A DNA stretch of 64,000 nt from Haladaptatus cibarius D43 (GTDB lineage: Archaea > Halobacteriota > Halobacteria > Halobacteriales > Haladaptataceae): contig NZ_JDTH01000002.1 in assembly GCF_000710615.1 (NCBI RefSeq), positions 1,728,082-1,792,081 on the forward strand, written 5' to 3'. Positions 17,225 through 26,386 of this stretch are shown piece by piece (position 1 is the stretch's first letter; the number at the start of each line of letters is the position of its first letter). A program made the position numbers and the translations under genes. The notes beneath the pieces are model-generated. The model saw only the letters and a program-made list of their open reading frames with translations, ran no database searches and was not told the DNA's origin.

Positions 17225-18655
17225 ATGAGTTTCGACAGTCGAATCCGCGTTCGCGGTATCTACACCACCGCACTCACACACCTGCTCGTCGACGATTTCG
17301 ACGTAGTGCAAGCTTCGCCACCAATCCAGCGACGGTTCGATTCCAAGTTCGAAACCGGCGAATACGACGCGACGGTCGAAACGACCGACGACCGGCAGGG
17401 AATCGGTCTGTTCGGCGATCAGGATACAGTGAAAACAGTGGGCGATCGACTGGCGGAAATCGGCATCGACACCTTCCACTGGGACGACCCGACCCCCCGC
17501 GGCGCGCTGTTCGACGGCGTCGTCAGCGAAACCCTCGGAAGCGGTGCGGTCGTGAGCCTCGGCAAACGAGACGGCTTTCTTCCCTTCCGGAAAATCGACC
17601 GCAGAATCGACGAAGGCGATCACGTTCGCGTGCAGGTTCACACCCCTGCACCGCCGTGGTCGCGCGACAGACCCCTGCTCGGAACCGACGTACAGGTGTT
17701 CGGCGGCGTGGCAAGTCTCTCGAAAGGCGTGAACCGCGTCGTCGCCAGCGCGCCCGACGACGCCAGCAGGCGCGAACTCGCGCGAACGACCGAGATGCTC
17801 CCGACCGACGTACCCGATGAATGGGGCGTTCGATGGGAGTACGGCGCGAACGAGGCCGAAATCGGGGAGATGGATGCCGCGCTTTCCGATGCGGTCGAAC
17901 GCGCCGAAGACATCGACGGCGCGCTCAGAGAATCCGCGGATTCTTCGAGCGACACAGACGTGCCTCAGACGATTGCGGAACCCGATTCTACTGCATGGCT
18001 CTGGTTCGGCCGAGAATCCCGGTTCGAACTGGACGAGTTCCGACGGGAAGTCACGACGACCTTGCCCGGCCACCACCGAATCAAGGCCGCGGACGATGCC
18101 GCGAGCGGGGCGGTCGATTTCGCGGAAGACCTCTACGAACCCGGCGACGAGGTTCCCATCGGGGCGACCCTCCGGCAGTTCGGCCCGGAAGAGGACGGCG
18201 AAGTCTTCATCGACCACGGGAAGCCGGACGGCCGGTGTTTCTCGCTCGGGAAGGGCGACGTGGCGGAGCGCGACCCAGAGTCCGGCAAGTATACCATTCG
18301 CCGGAAGATGCAGGGGTCGGGAACCTACGACGCCATCGGCACCGACCGCGAGGCGGGCGACGTGGCAATCACCAAATTCCGCGAAGGTCGTTGGTGGTAC
18401 CCCACGGCCTACCGGAGCGAGGACGGCGAGTCGAAAGGTACCTACGTCAACGTCTGCACGCCCGTCGAACTGTTCCCGCGTTCCGTGCGCTACGTGGATT
18501 TACACGTCGATGTCGTAAAGCGCCCCGACGGAAGCGTAGAGCGAGTCGATGACGACGAACTGGATTCGGCGGTCGAAGCGGGCCATATTTCGGCGAACCT
18601 GGCCGACAAAGCGCGGAGCGTTGCGGCGAGCGTGGAGAAAGTACTCGGAAAATAG
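17225..18655 (+). CDS. ribonuclease FAU-1 family (S1-like and DUF402 domains)
   Basis: Archaeal homologue of the RNA-binding core of RNase E/G, reported to act in rRNA maturation. The 476-residue product has an S1-like segment at about residues 90-150 (GALFDGVVSETLGSGAVVSLGKRDGF and later HVRVQVHTP). It also has a C-terminal DUF402-type domain at about 320-430, with DHGKPDGRCFSLGKGDV, then VAITKFREGRWWYPTAYRSE. ATG 17225 (MSFDSRIRVRGIY) is the family-like start. The gene stands alone on its strand after the nested inverted repeat; this neighbourhood makes autoregulation through RNA binding worth considering. Confidence 0.88.
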   Translation: MSFDSRIRVRGIYTTALTHLLVDDFDVVQASPPIQRRFDSKFETGEYDATVETTDDRQGIGLFGDQDTVKTVGDRLAEIGIDTFHWDDPTPRGALFDGVVSETLGSGAVVSLGKRDGFLPFRKIDRRIDEGDHVRVQVHTPAPPWSRDRPLLGTDVQVFGGVASLSKGVNRVVASAPDDASRRELARTTEMLPTDVPDEWGVRWEYGANEAEIGEMDAALSDAVERAEDIDGALRESADSSSDTDVPQTIAEPDSTAWLWFGRESRFELDEFRREVTTTLPGHHRIKAADDAASGAVDFAEDLYEPGDEVPIGATLRQFGPEEDGEVFIDHGKPDGRCFSLGKGDVAERDPESGKYTIRRKMQGSGTYDAIGTDREAGDVAITKFREGRWWYPTAYRSEDGESKGTYVNVCTPVELFPRSVRYVDLHVDVVKRPDGSVERVDDDELDSAVEAGHISANLADKARSVAASVEKVLGK

Positions 18656-18832
18656 CGACGGGAACAAATCACAGTAATCGGTATTCGACATGGCTACGGA
18701 GCACACTCTCCGCGAGTGAAGAACGCAGTGACGAACGAGCGGGCCAAGCGACGACCATCGGGAGGAGCGCAGTGTTTTTGGTTCAGATTTTTCCAGAGAG
18801 CGCGGCGTCGCCGCGCGAACGCAGAAGATGGG
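18656..18832. terminator. convergent intergenic region with hairpin and T tracts
   Basis: Between the convergent fau-1 and NifU-like genes. It contains GCGCGGCG-T-CGCCGCGC (18800-18816), a strong perfect palindrome, next to TTTTTGGTTCAGATTTTT (18775-18792). The words GCGAGTGAAGAACGCAGTGACGAACGAGC resemble the interspersed intergenic sequence often seen in haloarchaea. Probably a bidirectional terminator; no gene is visible. Confidence 0.45.
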
Positions 18833-19213
18833 TCAGAAGTGTTCTTGGTCGGACGGCGTGTTTAGCTTTCCACCGCGGCCCCCCTCGCTTCGGTCGATTC
18901 CCATGACGCTCTCGGCTTGGTCGTTTTTCCACTGACTGGTTCCGTCGTCGGCGATTCGAACAGTTACGTCGTTCACTTCCTCGAACTCTTTGAGAAGTTC
19001 GACTTCGATGTTCTGGGACGTGATGGGTGTGATGGAACAGCCGCTACAGGCCCCGCCGAGTTCGATGACGACCTCGCCGTCGTCCGGGTCGGCTTTTCGA
19101 ACTGCGCTCGTTCCGCCGTGCATTTGGATAATGGGCATTTGGGCGGTCAGCCAGCGTTCGACCCGCGATTTGAGGTTTGACTTCGTGGCTTCCGTCTCGC
19201 TGGACTTGCTCAT
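18833..19213 (-). CDS. NifU C-terminal-domain iron-sulfur scaffold protein
   Basis: A 126-residue protein with the NifU-like (Nfu) domain, which carries or transfers Fe-S clusters. The signature is HGGTSAVRKADPDDGEVVIELGGACSGCSIT, with the cluster-binding Cys pair CSGC at about residues 57-60, followed by ELLKEFEEVNDVTVRI. The C-terminal 30 residues are a polar extension. ATG 19213 starts MSKSSETEATKSN. It is monocistronic, with the preceding LVIVD gene ending about 70 nt upstream on the same strand. Confidence 0.88.
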   Translation of the reverse strand: MSKSSETEATKSNLKSRVERWLTAQMPIIQMHGGTSAVRKADPDDGEVVIELGGACSGCSITPITSQNIEVELLKEFEEVNDVTVRIADDGTSQWKNDQAESVMGIDRSEGGRGGKLNTPSDQEHF

Positions 19214-19282
19214 TGGATATTCTTTGGTGCTGGAGGTACGGTAAACTTGGGGTTCTCGTTCGGGGCGCGAAAGGGGTAAAAC

Positions 19283-20788
19283 TCACTCCCGATTTCGAAG
19301 CCGTTTCCACGCCGCCAGTCCGAGCACCGAAACCCCGGCGACCCCGAAGCCGAATCCGGGTTGCTCCGAGGTCGTCCGCGACTCGTCTTTGGCCGTGCCA
19401 CCGCCACCGGAAGTCAGGCTTGGCGGATTCTCCTGTTGTCCGGCACGGTTCGGGAATGTGTAGAGCGCCCCCTTTCCGTTGCCGTCCATACCCATGCTTC
19501 CGCCGATGAAAAAGTCATCCGAGACGTGCTGACTCGTCCAGAACGCCGTTTGTTCGGGGTCGCGCCACCAAACCAGTTCCTCGGGATTCGCGGGGTCGCT
19601 GATGTCGAACAGTTTCACGCCGCCCTGATACCACGAGGTGTAGAGTCGGTCGCCGACGATGTCGAAGTTGTGCGAGGTCGTCCACTGGCCCGAAATCGCA
19701 CTGCCCCCGGTGCAATCGTGGCATTTTCCGTGGGCCGAGGCGGTTCCGACCGGGGAGAGCGAGGACAGTTGCGGCAGTGAGAACTGCTGGAACAAGGATG
19801 GCCCTTGCAAATCGTAGGTCGGGTCGGCCGATTCCGGTGCCGAAATTTCGGCCAACTGCTCGGGATTTTGAGAGTTGGACAGATCCCACAGGGAAATTCC
19901 ACCGGGGCCGCCCGAACTACCGTCGCCCGTCGCCCACGCTTCCTTGTTGACGACGACCAGCGACCCGTCCTCGTTGGCCGCGACGTAGTGGTCGTTTCCG
20001 GGCAGGCCGATGATGGCGTCGTTTTCCTCCCCGTCGGGAATCGAAGCGAGGTCGTCCAGCGGTTCGCCGCCGAAATGCGCGATGTGGGAGGGCTGGTTCG
20101 GATTCGACACGTCCACGAGCCACGTTCCGGCGTCCCACTGCGCGAGGTACGCCGTACCGTCCTGCACCCACACGTCGTGGAGCGACCGAACCCACGAATC
20201 GACCTTCGACCAATCAGAGTTGTAGTCGAGCATCGACCAGCGACCGACTTCCGTCGGCGAGTCGTTCGACGTATCGACCATGACGAGCGGATTTCCATCC
20301 CCGTCGTTGGCCGTGAGATACGCGACTCCGTCCACGTACATCGCGTTGTGAATCGGATAGTCGGTTTCGTGGAAAGCCACTCGATTTGGATTCGCGGGGT
20401 CACTCACGTCGAACAGGAGGACTCCGTGAACGACATCGCTGGCGGGATTCGCTGGCCCAACGACGAGCAGACGGTCGCCGTCGATTTTCGCGTCCCAGAT
20501 TTCGGACATCGGGCCGTCGTCCCTCTCTTCGAGCAAACCACGTCGCTCCGCCAGCACCGTCGGATTCGCGGGGTCACTAATGTCCACCGTGGCGAAGCCG
20601 TCCGTCGCGGCGACGAACGCGGTCTTGCCGTCGTCCGAAACGACTGCTTCTTTTGCTTGTTCGACGGCCACGGTGCCAAGCGGCCGGTACGGGTCTTGTG
20701 AGTCTTGTGCAGTGACGCCCCCGGACGCGAGCAAAGCCGCGGTTCCGCCCCCCATGGCGGCAGTACGGAGGAACTCTCGCCGTCGCAT
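19283..20788 (-). CDS. exported LVIVD-repeat protein with PGF-CTERM-like anchor
   Basis: A 501-residue surface protein. It begins with a Tat signal peptide (MRRREFLRTAAMGGGTAALL, then TAQD). The body has repeats of DISDPANPTVLAER, FDVSDPANPNRVAF, VDVSNPNQPSHIAHF and FDISDPANPEELVW, typical of the LVIVD beta-propeller family. An inserted CHDCTGG pair could bind metal. The end is a Ser/Thr-rich linker, PGFGFGVAGVSVLGLAAW and RNRE, matching the PGF-CTERM signal processed by archaeosortase. The ligand is unknown; relatives are annotated from selenium-binding-like or choice-of-anchor proteins. Confidence 0.85.
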   Translation of the reverse strand: MRRREFLRTAAMGGGTAALLASGGVTAQDSQDPYRPLGTVAVEQAKEAVVSDDGKTAFVAATDGFATVDISDPANPTVLAERRGLLEERDDGPMSEIWDAKIDGDRLLVVGPANPASDVVHGVLLFDVSDPANPNRVAFHETDYPIHNAMYVDGVAYLTANDGDGNPLVMVDTSNDSPTEVGRWSMLDYNSDWSKVDSWVRSLHDVWVQDGTAYLAQWDAGTWLVDVSNPNQPSHIAHFGGEPLDDLASIPDGEENDAIIGLPGNDHYVAANEDGSLVVVNKEAWATGDGSSGGPGGISLWDLSNSQNPEQLAEISAPESADPTYDLQGPSLFQQFSLPQLSSLSPVGTASAHGKCHDCTGGSAISGQWTTSHNFDIVGDRLYTSWYQGGVKLFDISDPANPEELVWWRDPEQTAFWTSQHVSDDFFIGGSMGMDGNGKGALYTFPNRAGQQENPPSLTSGGGGTAKDESRTTSEQPGFGFGVAGVSVLGLAAWKRLRNRE

Positions 20789-20855
20789 AACCGACTAATC
20801 GGGTGCGAGAGAAATAAAAGCGCGGGTGACGGAGCTGGATCGAAAATGAACCGAT

Positions 20856-21833
20856 TCAGTTCGGTGCCAGTGACTCGTCGCCGGTTCCCTCGGTCAGCGC
20901 GCTCGCAACCGCGCCTTTCAGCACGATTTCGTCGCCGAGCGTGGTCAACTGCACGTCCGGCACGTTGTTGAGCAGTCCGTCTTCGATTCGCTTACGAATC
21001 GGGTCGAGAACCAGTTCTTCGTTGTTGAGCGCGACTGCACCGCCGAGGTAGACGACGATTGGCGCATACGCCTGCACGACGTTGGTCACGCCGACCGTGT
21101 TCCAGTGTGCAACCTGTTCGATGACGTGGTCTGCGAAGGCGTCCAGTCCGGCGTTCTCGAACACGTCCTTGGCCGAGAAATCCGGGTCTTCGAGAGGAAG
21201 GGACGTTTCGACGCCACCGTCCTCTTCTGCCAACATTCGGGCGAACTTCGGAATGTTGTTCCCAGAACAGTAGGCTTCCCAGTGGCCGTCGTGGCCACAG
21301 CCACAGGTTCGTCTTCCCTGCGGGTCAACGACCATGTGACCGACTTCGCCCGCGTTGCCGTCCCATCCCGTGAGGACGTTGCCGTCAACCGTGACGCCAG
21401 CGCCGATACCGCTCGAAATCGTGATGTACACCATGTCGTCGGGGTTGCGGTCGCTGTAAAACCGCTGTCCGATGACGCCCGCGTTGGTGTCGTTGTGGAG
21501 GAACACTCGGTCGCTGTGGATGAGATTGCCGACCGGCCCGGTCAACGGGATTCGGTCGATGGTGTCCGGTAAGTTTGCCGGATTCGTCACCGCACCCTCC
21601 GCGAGGTCGAGTGGGCCGATACTGCCGATGCCCGCCGCGCGAATCTCGGCAGGGTCGATACTCGCATCGGCACACGCTTCACGCAAACATTCGAGTACCG
21701 CTTCGGTGACCGCGATGCCAGTTGAACCCCCCGGCGTGCCGCGGTCGTACACGCTGATGACGTTGCCATCTTCGTCCGCGACCGCTGCTCTGACGTTCGT
21801 CGCCCCGAGGTCTACACCCGCGTAGTAGGCCAT
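20856..21833 (-). CDS. ROK-family sugar kinase (probable glucokinase)
   Basis: Phosphorylates a hexose, probably glucose, with ATP. The 325-residue product has the phosphate-binding loop DLGATNVRAAV near residues 8-18, the sugar-binding HNDTNAGVIGQR, the strand ISSGIGAGVTVDG, and the ROK zinc motif CGCGHDGHWEAYCSG with GHMVVD before it. The second ATP segment is PIVVYLGGAVALN. It is a single gene, divergent from the helical protein at 21941. Substrate specificity is inferred from family resemblance only. Confidence 0.9.
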   Translation of the reverse strand: MAYYAGVDLGATNVRAAVADEDGNVISVYDRGTPGGSTGIAVTEAVLECLREACADASIDPAEIRAAGIGSIGPLDLAEGAVTNPANLPDTIDRIPLTGPVGNLIHSDRVFLHNDTNAGVIGQRFYSDRNPDDMVYITISSGIGAGVTVDGNVLTGWDGNAGEVGHMVVDPQGRRTCGCGHDGHWEAYCSGNNIPKFARMLAEEDGGVETSLPLEDPDFSAKDVFENAGLDAFADHVIEQVAHWNTVGVTNVVQAYAPIVVYLGGAVALNNEELVLDPIRKRIEDGLLNNVPDVQLTTLGDEIVLKGAVASALTEGTGDESLAPN

Positions 21834-21940
21834 TCAGATGAACAGAAGACGTCCGACCCATTTAACTACAGGCATTTACTCGCGGGTGAGTTTCATCCGA
21901 CCGACTAACACTAACCCCGTTGAGAACGTTATGTGATGTC

Positions 21941-22333
21941 ATGGCTAGTGACATTCCCGAACTCACCGACGACGAAGAAACTGCGTTGCACGAACTCGAA
22001 CTGGGTATCGAAGGGCTACGAAAGGCACACGGCTATCTCGTCCACTTTCATCACGCGACGGGTCGGGCGATGAACCACCTCCAGGCCGCCGAGTCGAACC
22101 TCCGCGAGGCGGGCCACGACGAATTTGCCGACCACATCCGGGACGAAATCCTTCCCAGTGGCGTCCTCGGTGATGACAGATGGACGTACGAACTGCTCGA
22201 AACGTTCGAAGAAGAGTTTTTCGAGGACGTGTTAGCGTTCGAGCAGGCGGTCTGCGAGAGCGTCGCGGAGGGCGAACGCCACGTCAAAGAGCGCCGACAA
22301 CAGCGCAGATGGCGAAAACGGGCGAGGGACTGA
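21941..22333 (+). CDS. helical protein of unknown function, haloarchaeal type
   Basis: A 130-residue acidic protein from ATG 21941 (the in-frame TTG at 21920 is not preferred). It is predicted all-helical: ETALHELELGIEGLRKAHGYLVHFHHATGRAMNHLQ, then FADHIRDEILPSGVLGDDRWTYELLETFEEEF, with a strongly basic tail KERRQQRRWRKRARD. His/Asp/Glu spacing in YLVHFHHATG might suggest metal binding, but no motif is established. It converges on the UspA gene with 16 nt between stops. Confidence 0.7.
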   Translation: MASDIPELTDDEETALHELELGIEGLRKAHGYLVHFHHATGRAMNHLQAAESNLREAGHDEFADHIRDEILPSGVLGDDRWTYELLETFEEEFFEDVLAFEQAVCESVAEGERHVKERRQQRRWRKRARD

Positions 22334-22349
22334 TTCGGTACTTCGATAC

Positions 22350-22799
22350 TCAGTCGTCTCGCACGAACGTCACGGGGCACGGTGCCGACAGCATCACTTC
22401 CTGTGCGGTGCTTCCGAACACCGCTTTTCCGGTCGGCGAGCGTTTTCGTCCACCGACGAAAACGCCGTCCGCGTTCACGTCCTCTGCGAGTTTCACGATG
22501 GTTTCGCCGTGTTCGCCGATTGCGCCGCGAACGGAGTAGCCGATGTCTTCTCTGTCCAGCGCGGACGAAAGCGAGCGAATCGTCGCGTGGCGCGCCGCCA
22601 CCTCGTCCGAGTTCGGTTGCCCGGACGGGTCGTAGTCGAGTTGGTCGATTACGTCGTCGAACTCGTCGTCGGTGAATACGTGTGCGAGGACAACCGTCGC
22701 GCCTGTTGGCCCTGCCACGTCAGCCACGGCGGATGCGAGTTTTCCTGTCCGGTCTGCGTCGCCCGGCCCAACGGCGAGCAGAATCGTCTCAATTGCCAT
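22350..22799 (-). CDS. universal stress protein UspA-family
   Basis: A 149-residue single UspA domain. The N-terminal strand is TILLAVGPGDADRTGKLASAVAD and the C-terminal nucleotide-binding pattern is GVFVGGRKRSPTGKAVFGSTAQEVMLSAPCPV, which fits the G-2x-G-9x-G(S/T) loop of ATP-binding members. The role is stress adaptation of unknown mechanism. It is divergent from the SDR gene at 22903. Confidence 0.92.
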   Translation of the reverse strand: MAIETILLAVGPGDADRTGKLASAVADVAGPTGATVVLAHVFTDDEFDDVIDQLDYDPSGQPNSDEVAARHATIRSLSSALDREDIGYSVRGAIGEHGETIVKLAEDVNADGVFVGGRKRSPTGKAVFGSTAQEVMLSAPCPVTFVRDD

Positions 22800-22902
22800 G
22801 GTATTAGCTCTTCGTGCAGAATCTTAAAACTGCGGGGGTTAACTCGGAATCGAAGAAACTGAGACGCCAAGATAGTTGCTTCTCCTCCACGAAGAAGCCA
22901 CC

Positions 22903-23640
22903 ATGATTTCACCGGAGTTGGACGGCAGAGTCACACTGGTCACTGGAAGTTCGAAGGGCGTCGGAAAGGAACTCCTGCTGTCGCTTGCTGACTGCGGGGC
23001 CGACGTGGCGGTTCACTACCGCTCCAGCGAGGAAGAAGCACGCGAAGTCGCCGAGGAAGCCCGAAATCGCGGTTGCACCGCGATTTCGGTGCAGGGAGAC
23101 GTGACCGACCCGGACAGCGTGGACGAACTGTTTGCGACCATCGAAGACGAACTCGGAGCCGTTGACGTACTGGTGAACAACGTCGGCCCGTTCGCACCCG
23201 ACCACTGGGAAGACATCTCGTTTGAAACGTGGAATCTGGTGTTGCAGGGGAACGTCAACGGCACCTACCTTTGCTCGAAGCGAGCGCTCCCGGGCATGCG
23301 CGACAATGAATTCGGACGAATCGTCAACGTGGGCTACGCCAGTTCGGAGAAGGGCCTCATCAGTCCGAAAAACGCGCCGTACTTCATGGCCAAGGCTGGC
23401 GTCCTGATGTTCACCCGCATGCTCGCGGCAGACACGCAAGACGATGGTATCACCGTCAACGCCGTGTCACCCTACGTCGTAGAGAACTCGGACGTGTTTC
23501 CCGACGACTTGCCTCGTGGCCGCCCCGCGAAATTCGAGGATATGGCTCAAGCAGTGCGATTCTTTCTGGACGAGGACAGCGACTACTTGAGCGGCGTGAA
23601 CGTGGAAGTCGATGGCGGCTGGTTGCCGGAAACAGTCTAA
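22903..23640 (+). CDS. short-chain dehydrogenase/reductase
   Basis: A 245-residue classical SDR oxidoreductase from ATG 22903. Cofactor motif TGSSKGVGKE is near residues 12-21, followed by NNVGP, then the catalytic Ser in NVGYASSEKG and YFMAK (Tyr-x-x-x-Lys), and VNAVSPYVVE. An Arg after the second beta-strand (HYRSSEEEA) suggests NADP(H). The C-terminal LSGVNVEVDGGWLPE is typical of 3-oxoacyl-ACP-reductase-like members. The substrate is unknown; no pathway neighbours are present. Confidence 0.9.
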   Translation: MISPELDGRVTLVTGSSKGVGKELLLSLADCGADVAVHYRSSEEEAREVAEEARNRGCTAISVQGDVTDPDSVDELFATIEDELGAVDVLVNNVGPFAPDHWEDISFETWNLVLQGNVNGTYLCSKRALPGMRDNEFGRIVNVGYASSEKGLISPKNAPYFMAKAGVLMFTRMLAADTQDDGITVNAVSPYVVENSDVFPDDLPRGRPAKFEDMAQAVRFFLDEDSDYLSGVNVEVDGGWLPETV

Positions 23641-23672
23641 CACTGATTCCACTTCGCTCTATCTGATTTCGT

Positions 23673-24254
23673 CTAATTCCCTTCCAACGCGTCGATGGCG
23701 ATTGCCCCGGCGACGAGCGCAGTTTTCGGCACCGAACCCGTATCGTGGATTCGAATGTCGTACCGATCGCGGAGCGAAAAGTGCCCCTCGATTTCGCCTA
23801 TCGAATCGCCATCGGGAGACGTAATCGAGTATTTGTGCGGGAGGAACGAGAGGAAATCGATGAGCGAGCGCAGTGCTTCGAGAACCGCACTGCGGGAGTC
23901 GACTTCCGCGATTTCGGTTCCGTTGGGTTGCTTGATTGTCCAACGGTGGTGGAAGAACGTGAAGTTCTTGTTGAGGATTAAGAGCGGTTCGTCCGAACCC
24001 TCCTCGGTCAAGACGTAATCGCCCGCCACGTCGAGGATGTTCTTCGCTTTTACGCGGAAGACGACGTTCCCGTCGGCGTCGTAAAACGGGAACTCCTCTT
24101 TCATCTTGAACATCTTCTGTTTCGACTTCAGGACGAGGTCACCGGCGGAATCGTACACCTTGTACTTGTTCCGGAAGTAGCTCTGTTCGACCGTGTACTC
24201 GTCGTCATCGAGGACGACGCCGCCGATGCTTCGCTCCTGAAATGGGTCTTCCAT
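23673..24254 (-). CDS. LURP-one-related (Tubby-like) protein
   Basis: A 193-residue protein from ATG 24254 with the LOR beta-barrel pattern: EYTVEQSYFRNKYKVYDSAGDLVLKSKQ, FPFYDADGNVVFRVKAKNIL, then WTIKQPNGTEIAEVDS and YSITSPDGDSIGEIEGHFS. The short hydrophobic end TALVAGAIAIDALE could bury in the barrel as in Tubby-like folds. The biochemical role of archaeal members is unknown. It lies between an SDR (convergent) and an ABC exporter (same strand, ending 65 nt upstream). Confidence 0.82.
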   Translation of the reverse strand: MEDPFQERSIGGVVLDDDEYTVEQSYFRNKYKVYDSAGDLVLKSKQKMFKMKEEFPFYDADGNVVFRVKAKNILDVAGDYVLTEEGSDEPLLILNKNFTFFHHRWTIKQPNGTEIAEVDSRSAVLEALRSLIDFLSFLPHKYSITSPDGDSIGEIEGHFSLRDRYDIRIHDTGSVPKTALVAGAIAIDALEGN

Positions 24255-24319
24255 TGTCAATCGGTTGTAACTGTCTGCTATTTAAATTTGAGGTTGAACG
24301 TTCGATTACAGTTCGAGAA

Positions 24320-26281
24320 TTACTTGCCGCCGTCTGCCTGTGCATCTGCGCTTTCGGGGCCTTCACCAGCATCTTCGACTCCTTCGACCTCGGCACGTCG
24401 CCGAATCGCACGCTCGATGAACTCCTGCGGGAGCGATTCGATTTCCCCGGCCTGCACCCGCCAGAGGTTGGCGTACAGTCCGTCGAGGGCAAGTAGGTCG
24501 TCGTGGGTGCCGCGCTCGACAATCTCACCATCGTCCAACACTGCGATTTCGTCGGCATCCTTGATGGTCGAAAGTCGGTGGGCGATTGCAAAGGTCGTCT
24601 TTTCCCGGACGAGTCGGCCCAAACTGCGCTGGATGAGCGCCTCGGTTTCGGTATCGACGTGGCTCGTGGCTTCATCGAGGACGAGGATAGCGGGGTTCTT
24701 GAGAATCGTCCGCGCGATGGAGAGGCGCTGGCGCTGGCCGCCCGAGAGTTTCATGCCGCGCTCGCCGACCATCGTGTCGTAGCCCTCCGGAAGATTGACG
24801 ATGAACTCGTGTGCCTCTGCGGATTTTGCGGCGGAGATGATTTCCTCCTCGCTCGCGTCGAACGTACCGTAAGCGATGTTCTCCTTTACCGACCCGTAGA
24901 ACAGGAAGGGCTCTTGGCTGACGTAGCCGATGGACCGACGAAGGCTTCGCAGGTTCACGTCACGAATATCCGTGCCGTCAATTCTGATTTCCCCGTTATC
25001 AACGTCGTACATCCGGAGGAAGAGTTTCAGAACGGTGGATTTCCCCGCTCCAGTCGGCCCGACGAGCGCAATCGTGTCGCCACGTTCAGCCCGCAAATCG
25101 ACGTTCGAAATGACGGTTTCGTCGTCGTAGCCAAAGCTCACATCGTCGTACTCCACCGCTCCGTCAGGCACGTCTAAATCCGGTGCATCCGCGCTCTCGT
25201 CCAGCGTGCCGCGTTCGTTCATCAGGTCGAAAACGCGGACGCTCGACGCCTTCGCGCGCTGGTAGATGTTGATGATTTGGCCGAATTGGGCCATCGGCCA
25301 GATGAACTGCTGACTTAGCACGATGAAGGTGACGAACTCGCCGGGTTCGAGGGTTCCCGAAAACGGGCCGGGCGGCCCGGAGAGAAGCCAAAACCCGCCG
25401 ACGGAGAACGTGATTGCGAAGCCGATTCCGGTGAGGAGGCTCAGTCCGGGGAAGAACGTAATCCGCGTTCTGATGGCGTCCCAGTTGGCGTCGTAGTAGT
25501 CCCGCGAGGCGTCCTCGACGCGGTCGGATTCGTACTCCTCCGCCGTCTCGGTTTTGATAACGCGAACCCCGCCGAGGTTGTTTTCCAGTCGTGAATTGAG
25601 CGCGCCGACGCTGGCCCGCATGACGGCGTATTTCGGCTGGATGATTCTGACGAACAGATAGGTAAACAGCGCCAACAGCGGCACCGGCAGGAGCGCGACC
25701 AGCGCGAGTGCCGGATTCAGCCAAAACAGGAGGAACCCGATTCCGGCCACCATCACGACGATTCGGAGCGCCGAACTCATTCCGTCGTTCAGGAACGTCT
25801 CCAACTGGTTCACGTCGTTGTTCAGAATCGACATCAACTCGCCCGTTTGCTTGTCGTCGAAAAAGCCCATATCGAGCAACTGCATCCTGTCGTAGGTGTC
25901 CACCCGAAGCGCGTGCTGGACGCCCTGCGCGAAGCGATTCCAGCCCCAGCCTTCCAGCCACGAGAAGGTTGCACCGATGAAGAACGACAGCGCGATGATG
26001 GCGATGGAGAGCCACAACTGCCCGGTCGAAGTTTGCGGAATCCACTCTGCGGGGAACAGGGGAAGGTGAAACTCACGCTGATTCAGGAATATCGCGTCGA
26101 TGGCGAGGCCGAGGATGAACGGCGGGAGCAGGCCGGACAAACGCGAGAGCATCGTGGCGACGATGCCGAGAGCGAACTCGTGGACGTGGCCTTTGCCGTA
26201 CTCGGCGTACAGTCGCCACATGGCGTTTTGGGTTGGTTTGCGAGGATTAGGGAGTTTGCTGGAGAGGCTGAATGGAATCAC
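24320..26281 (-). CDS. ABC exporter, fused membrane and ATPase domains
   Basis: A 653-residue half-transporter of the MsbA/LmrA type that acts as a homodimer. It has six helices between about residues 35 and 340, and a nucleotide-binding domain with Walker A GPTGAGKST, Q-loop SQEPFLF, signature LSGGQRQRLS, Walker B ILVLDEATS and H-loop AHRLSTI. The substrate is unknown. The GTG at 26281 is used here; ATG 26221 (MWRLYAEYG) is the alternative. A 6-bp inverted repeat, CACCTA/TAGGTG (26279-26302), overlaps the GTG and could be an operator if the later start is right. An AT-rich insertion lies directly upstream. Confidence 0.9.
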   Translation of the reverse strand: MIPFSLSSKLPNPRKPTQNAMWRLYAEYGKGHVHEFALGIVATMLSRLSGLLPPFILGLAIDAIFLNQREFHLPLFPAEWIPQTSTGQLWLSIAIIALSFFIGATFSWLEGWGWNRFAQGVQHALRVDTYDRMQLLDMGFFDDKQTGELMSILNNDVNQLETFLNDGMSSALRIVVMVAGIGFLLFWLNPALALVALLPVPLLALFTYLFVRIIQPKYAVMRASVGALNSRLENNLGGVRVIKTETAEEYESDRVEDASRDYYDANWDAIRTRITFFPGLSLLTGIGFAITFSVGGFWLLSGPPGPFSGTLEPGEFVTFIVLSQQFIWPMAQFGQIINIYQRAKASSVRVFDLMNERGTLDESADAPDLDVPDGAVEYDDVSFGYDDETVISNVDLRAERGDTIALVGPTGAGKSTVLKLFLRMYDVDNGEIRIDGTDIRDVNLRSLRRSIGYVSQEPFLFYGSVKENIAYGTFDASEEEIISAAKSAEAHEFIVNLPEGYDTMVGERGMKLSGGQRQRLSIARTILKNPAILVLDEATSHVDTETEALIQRSLGRLVREKTTFAIAHRLSTIKDADEIAVLDDGEIVERGTHDDLLALDGLYANLWRVQAGEIESLPQEFIERAIRRRAEVEGVEDAGEGPESADAQADGGK

Positions 26282-26386
26282 CTAAGTCGAAGATTCTAGG
26301 TGCTCAGTGGGTTTGTGTGTTTCAGTAGGTAGTATCTTATGAAACAGTTGGAAGAGCGAGTAATTTTGGATGCCTACTCCGAACAA

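Noticed and set aside
16832-18217. Long open frame on the minus strand across the FAU-1 gene
   Set aside because: It lies antisense to a gene with clear S1 and DUF402 motifs, and its protein has no recognisable domain. Long antisense frames are expected at high GC.
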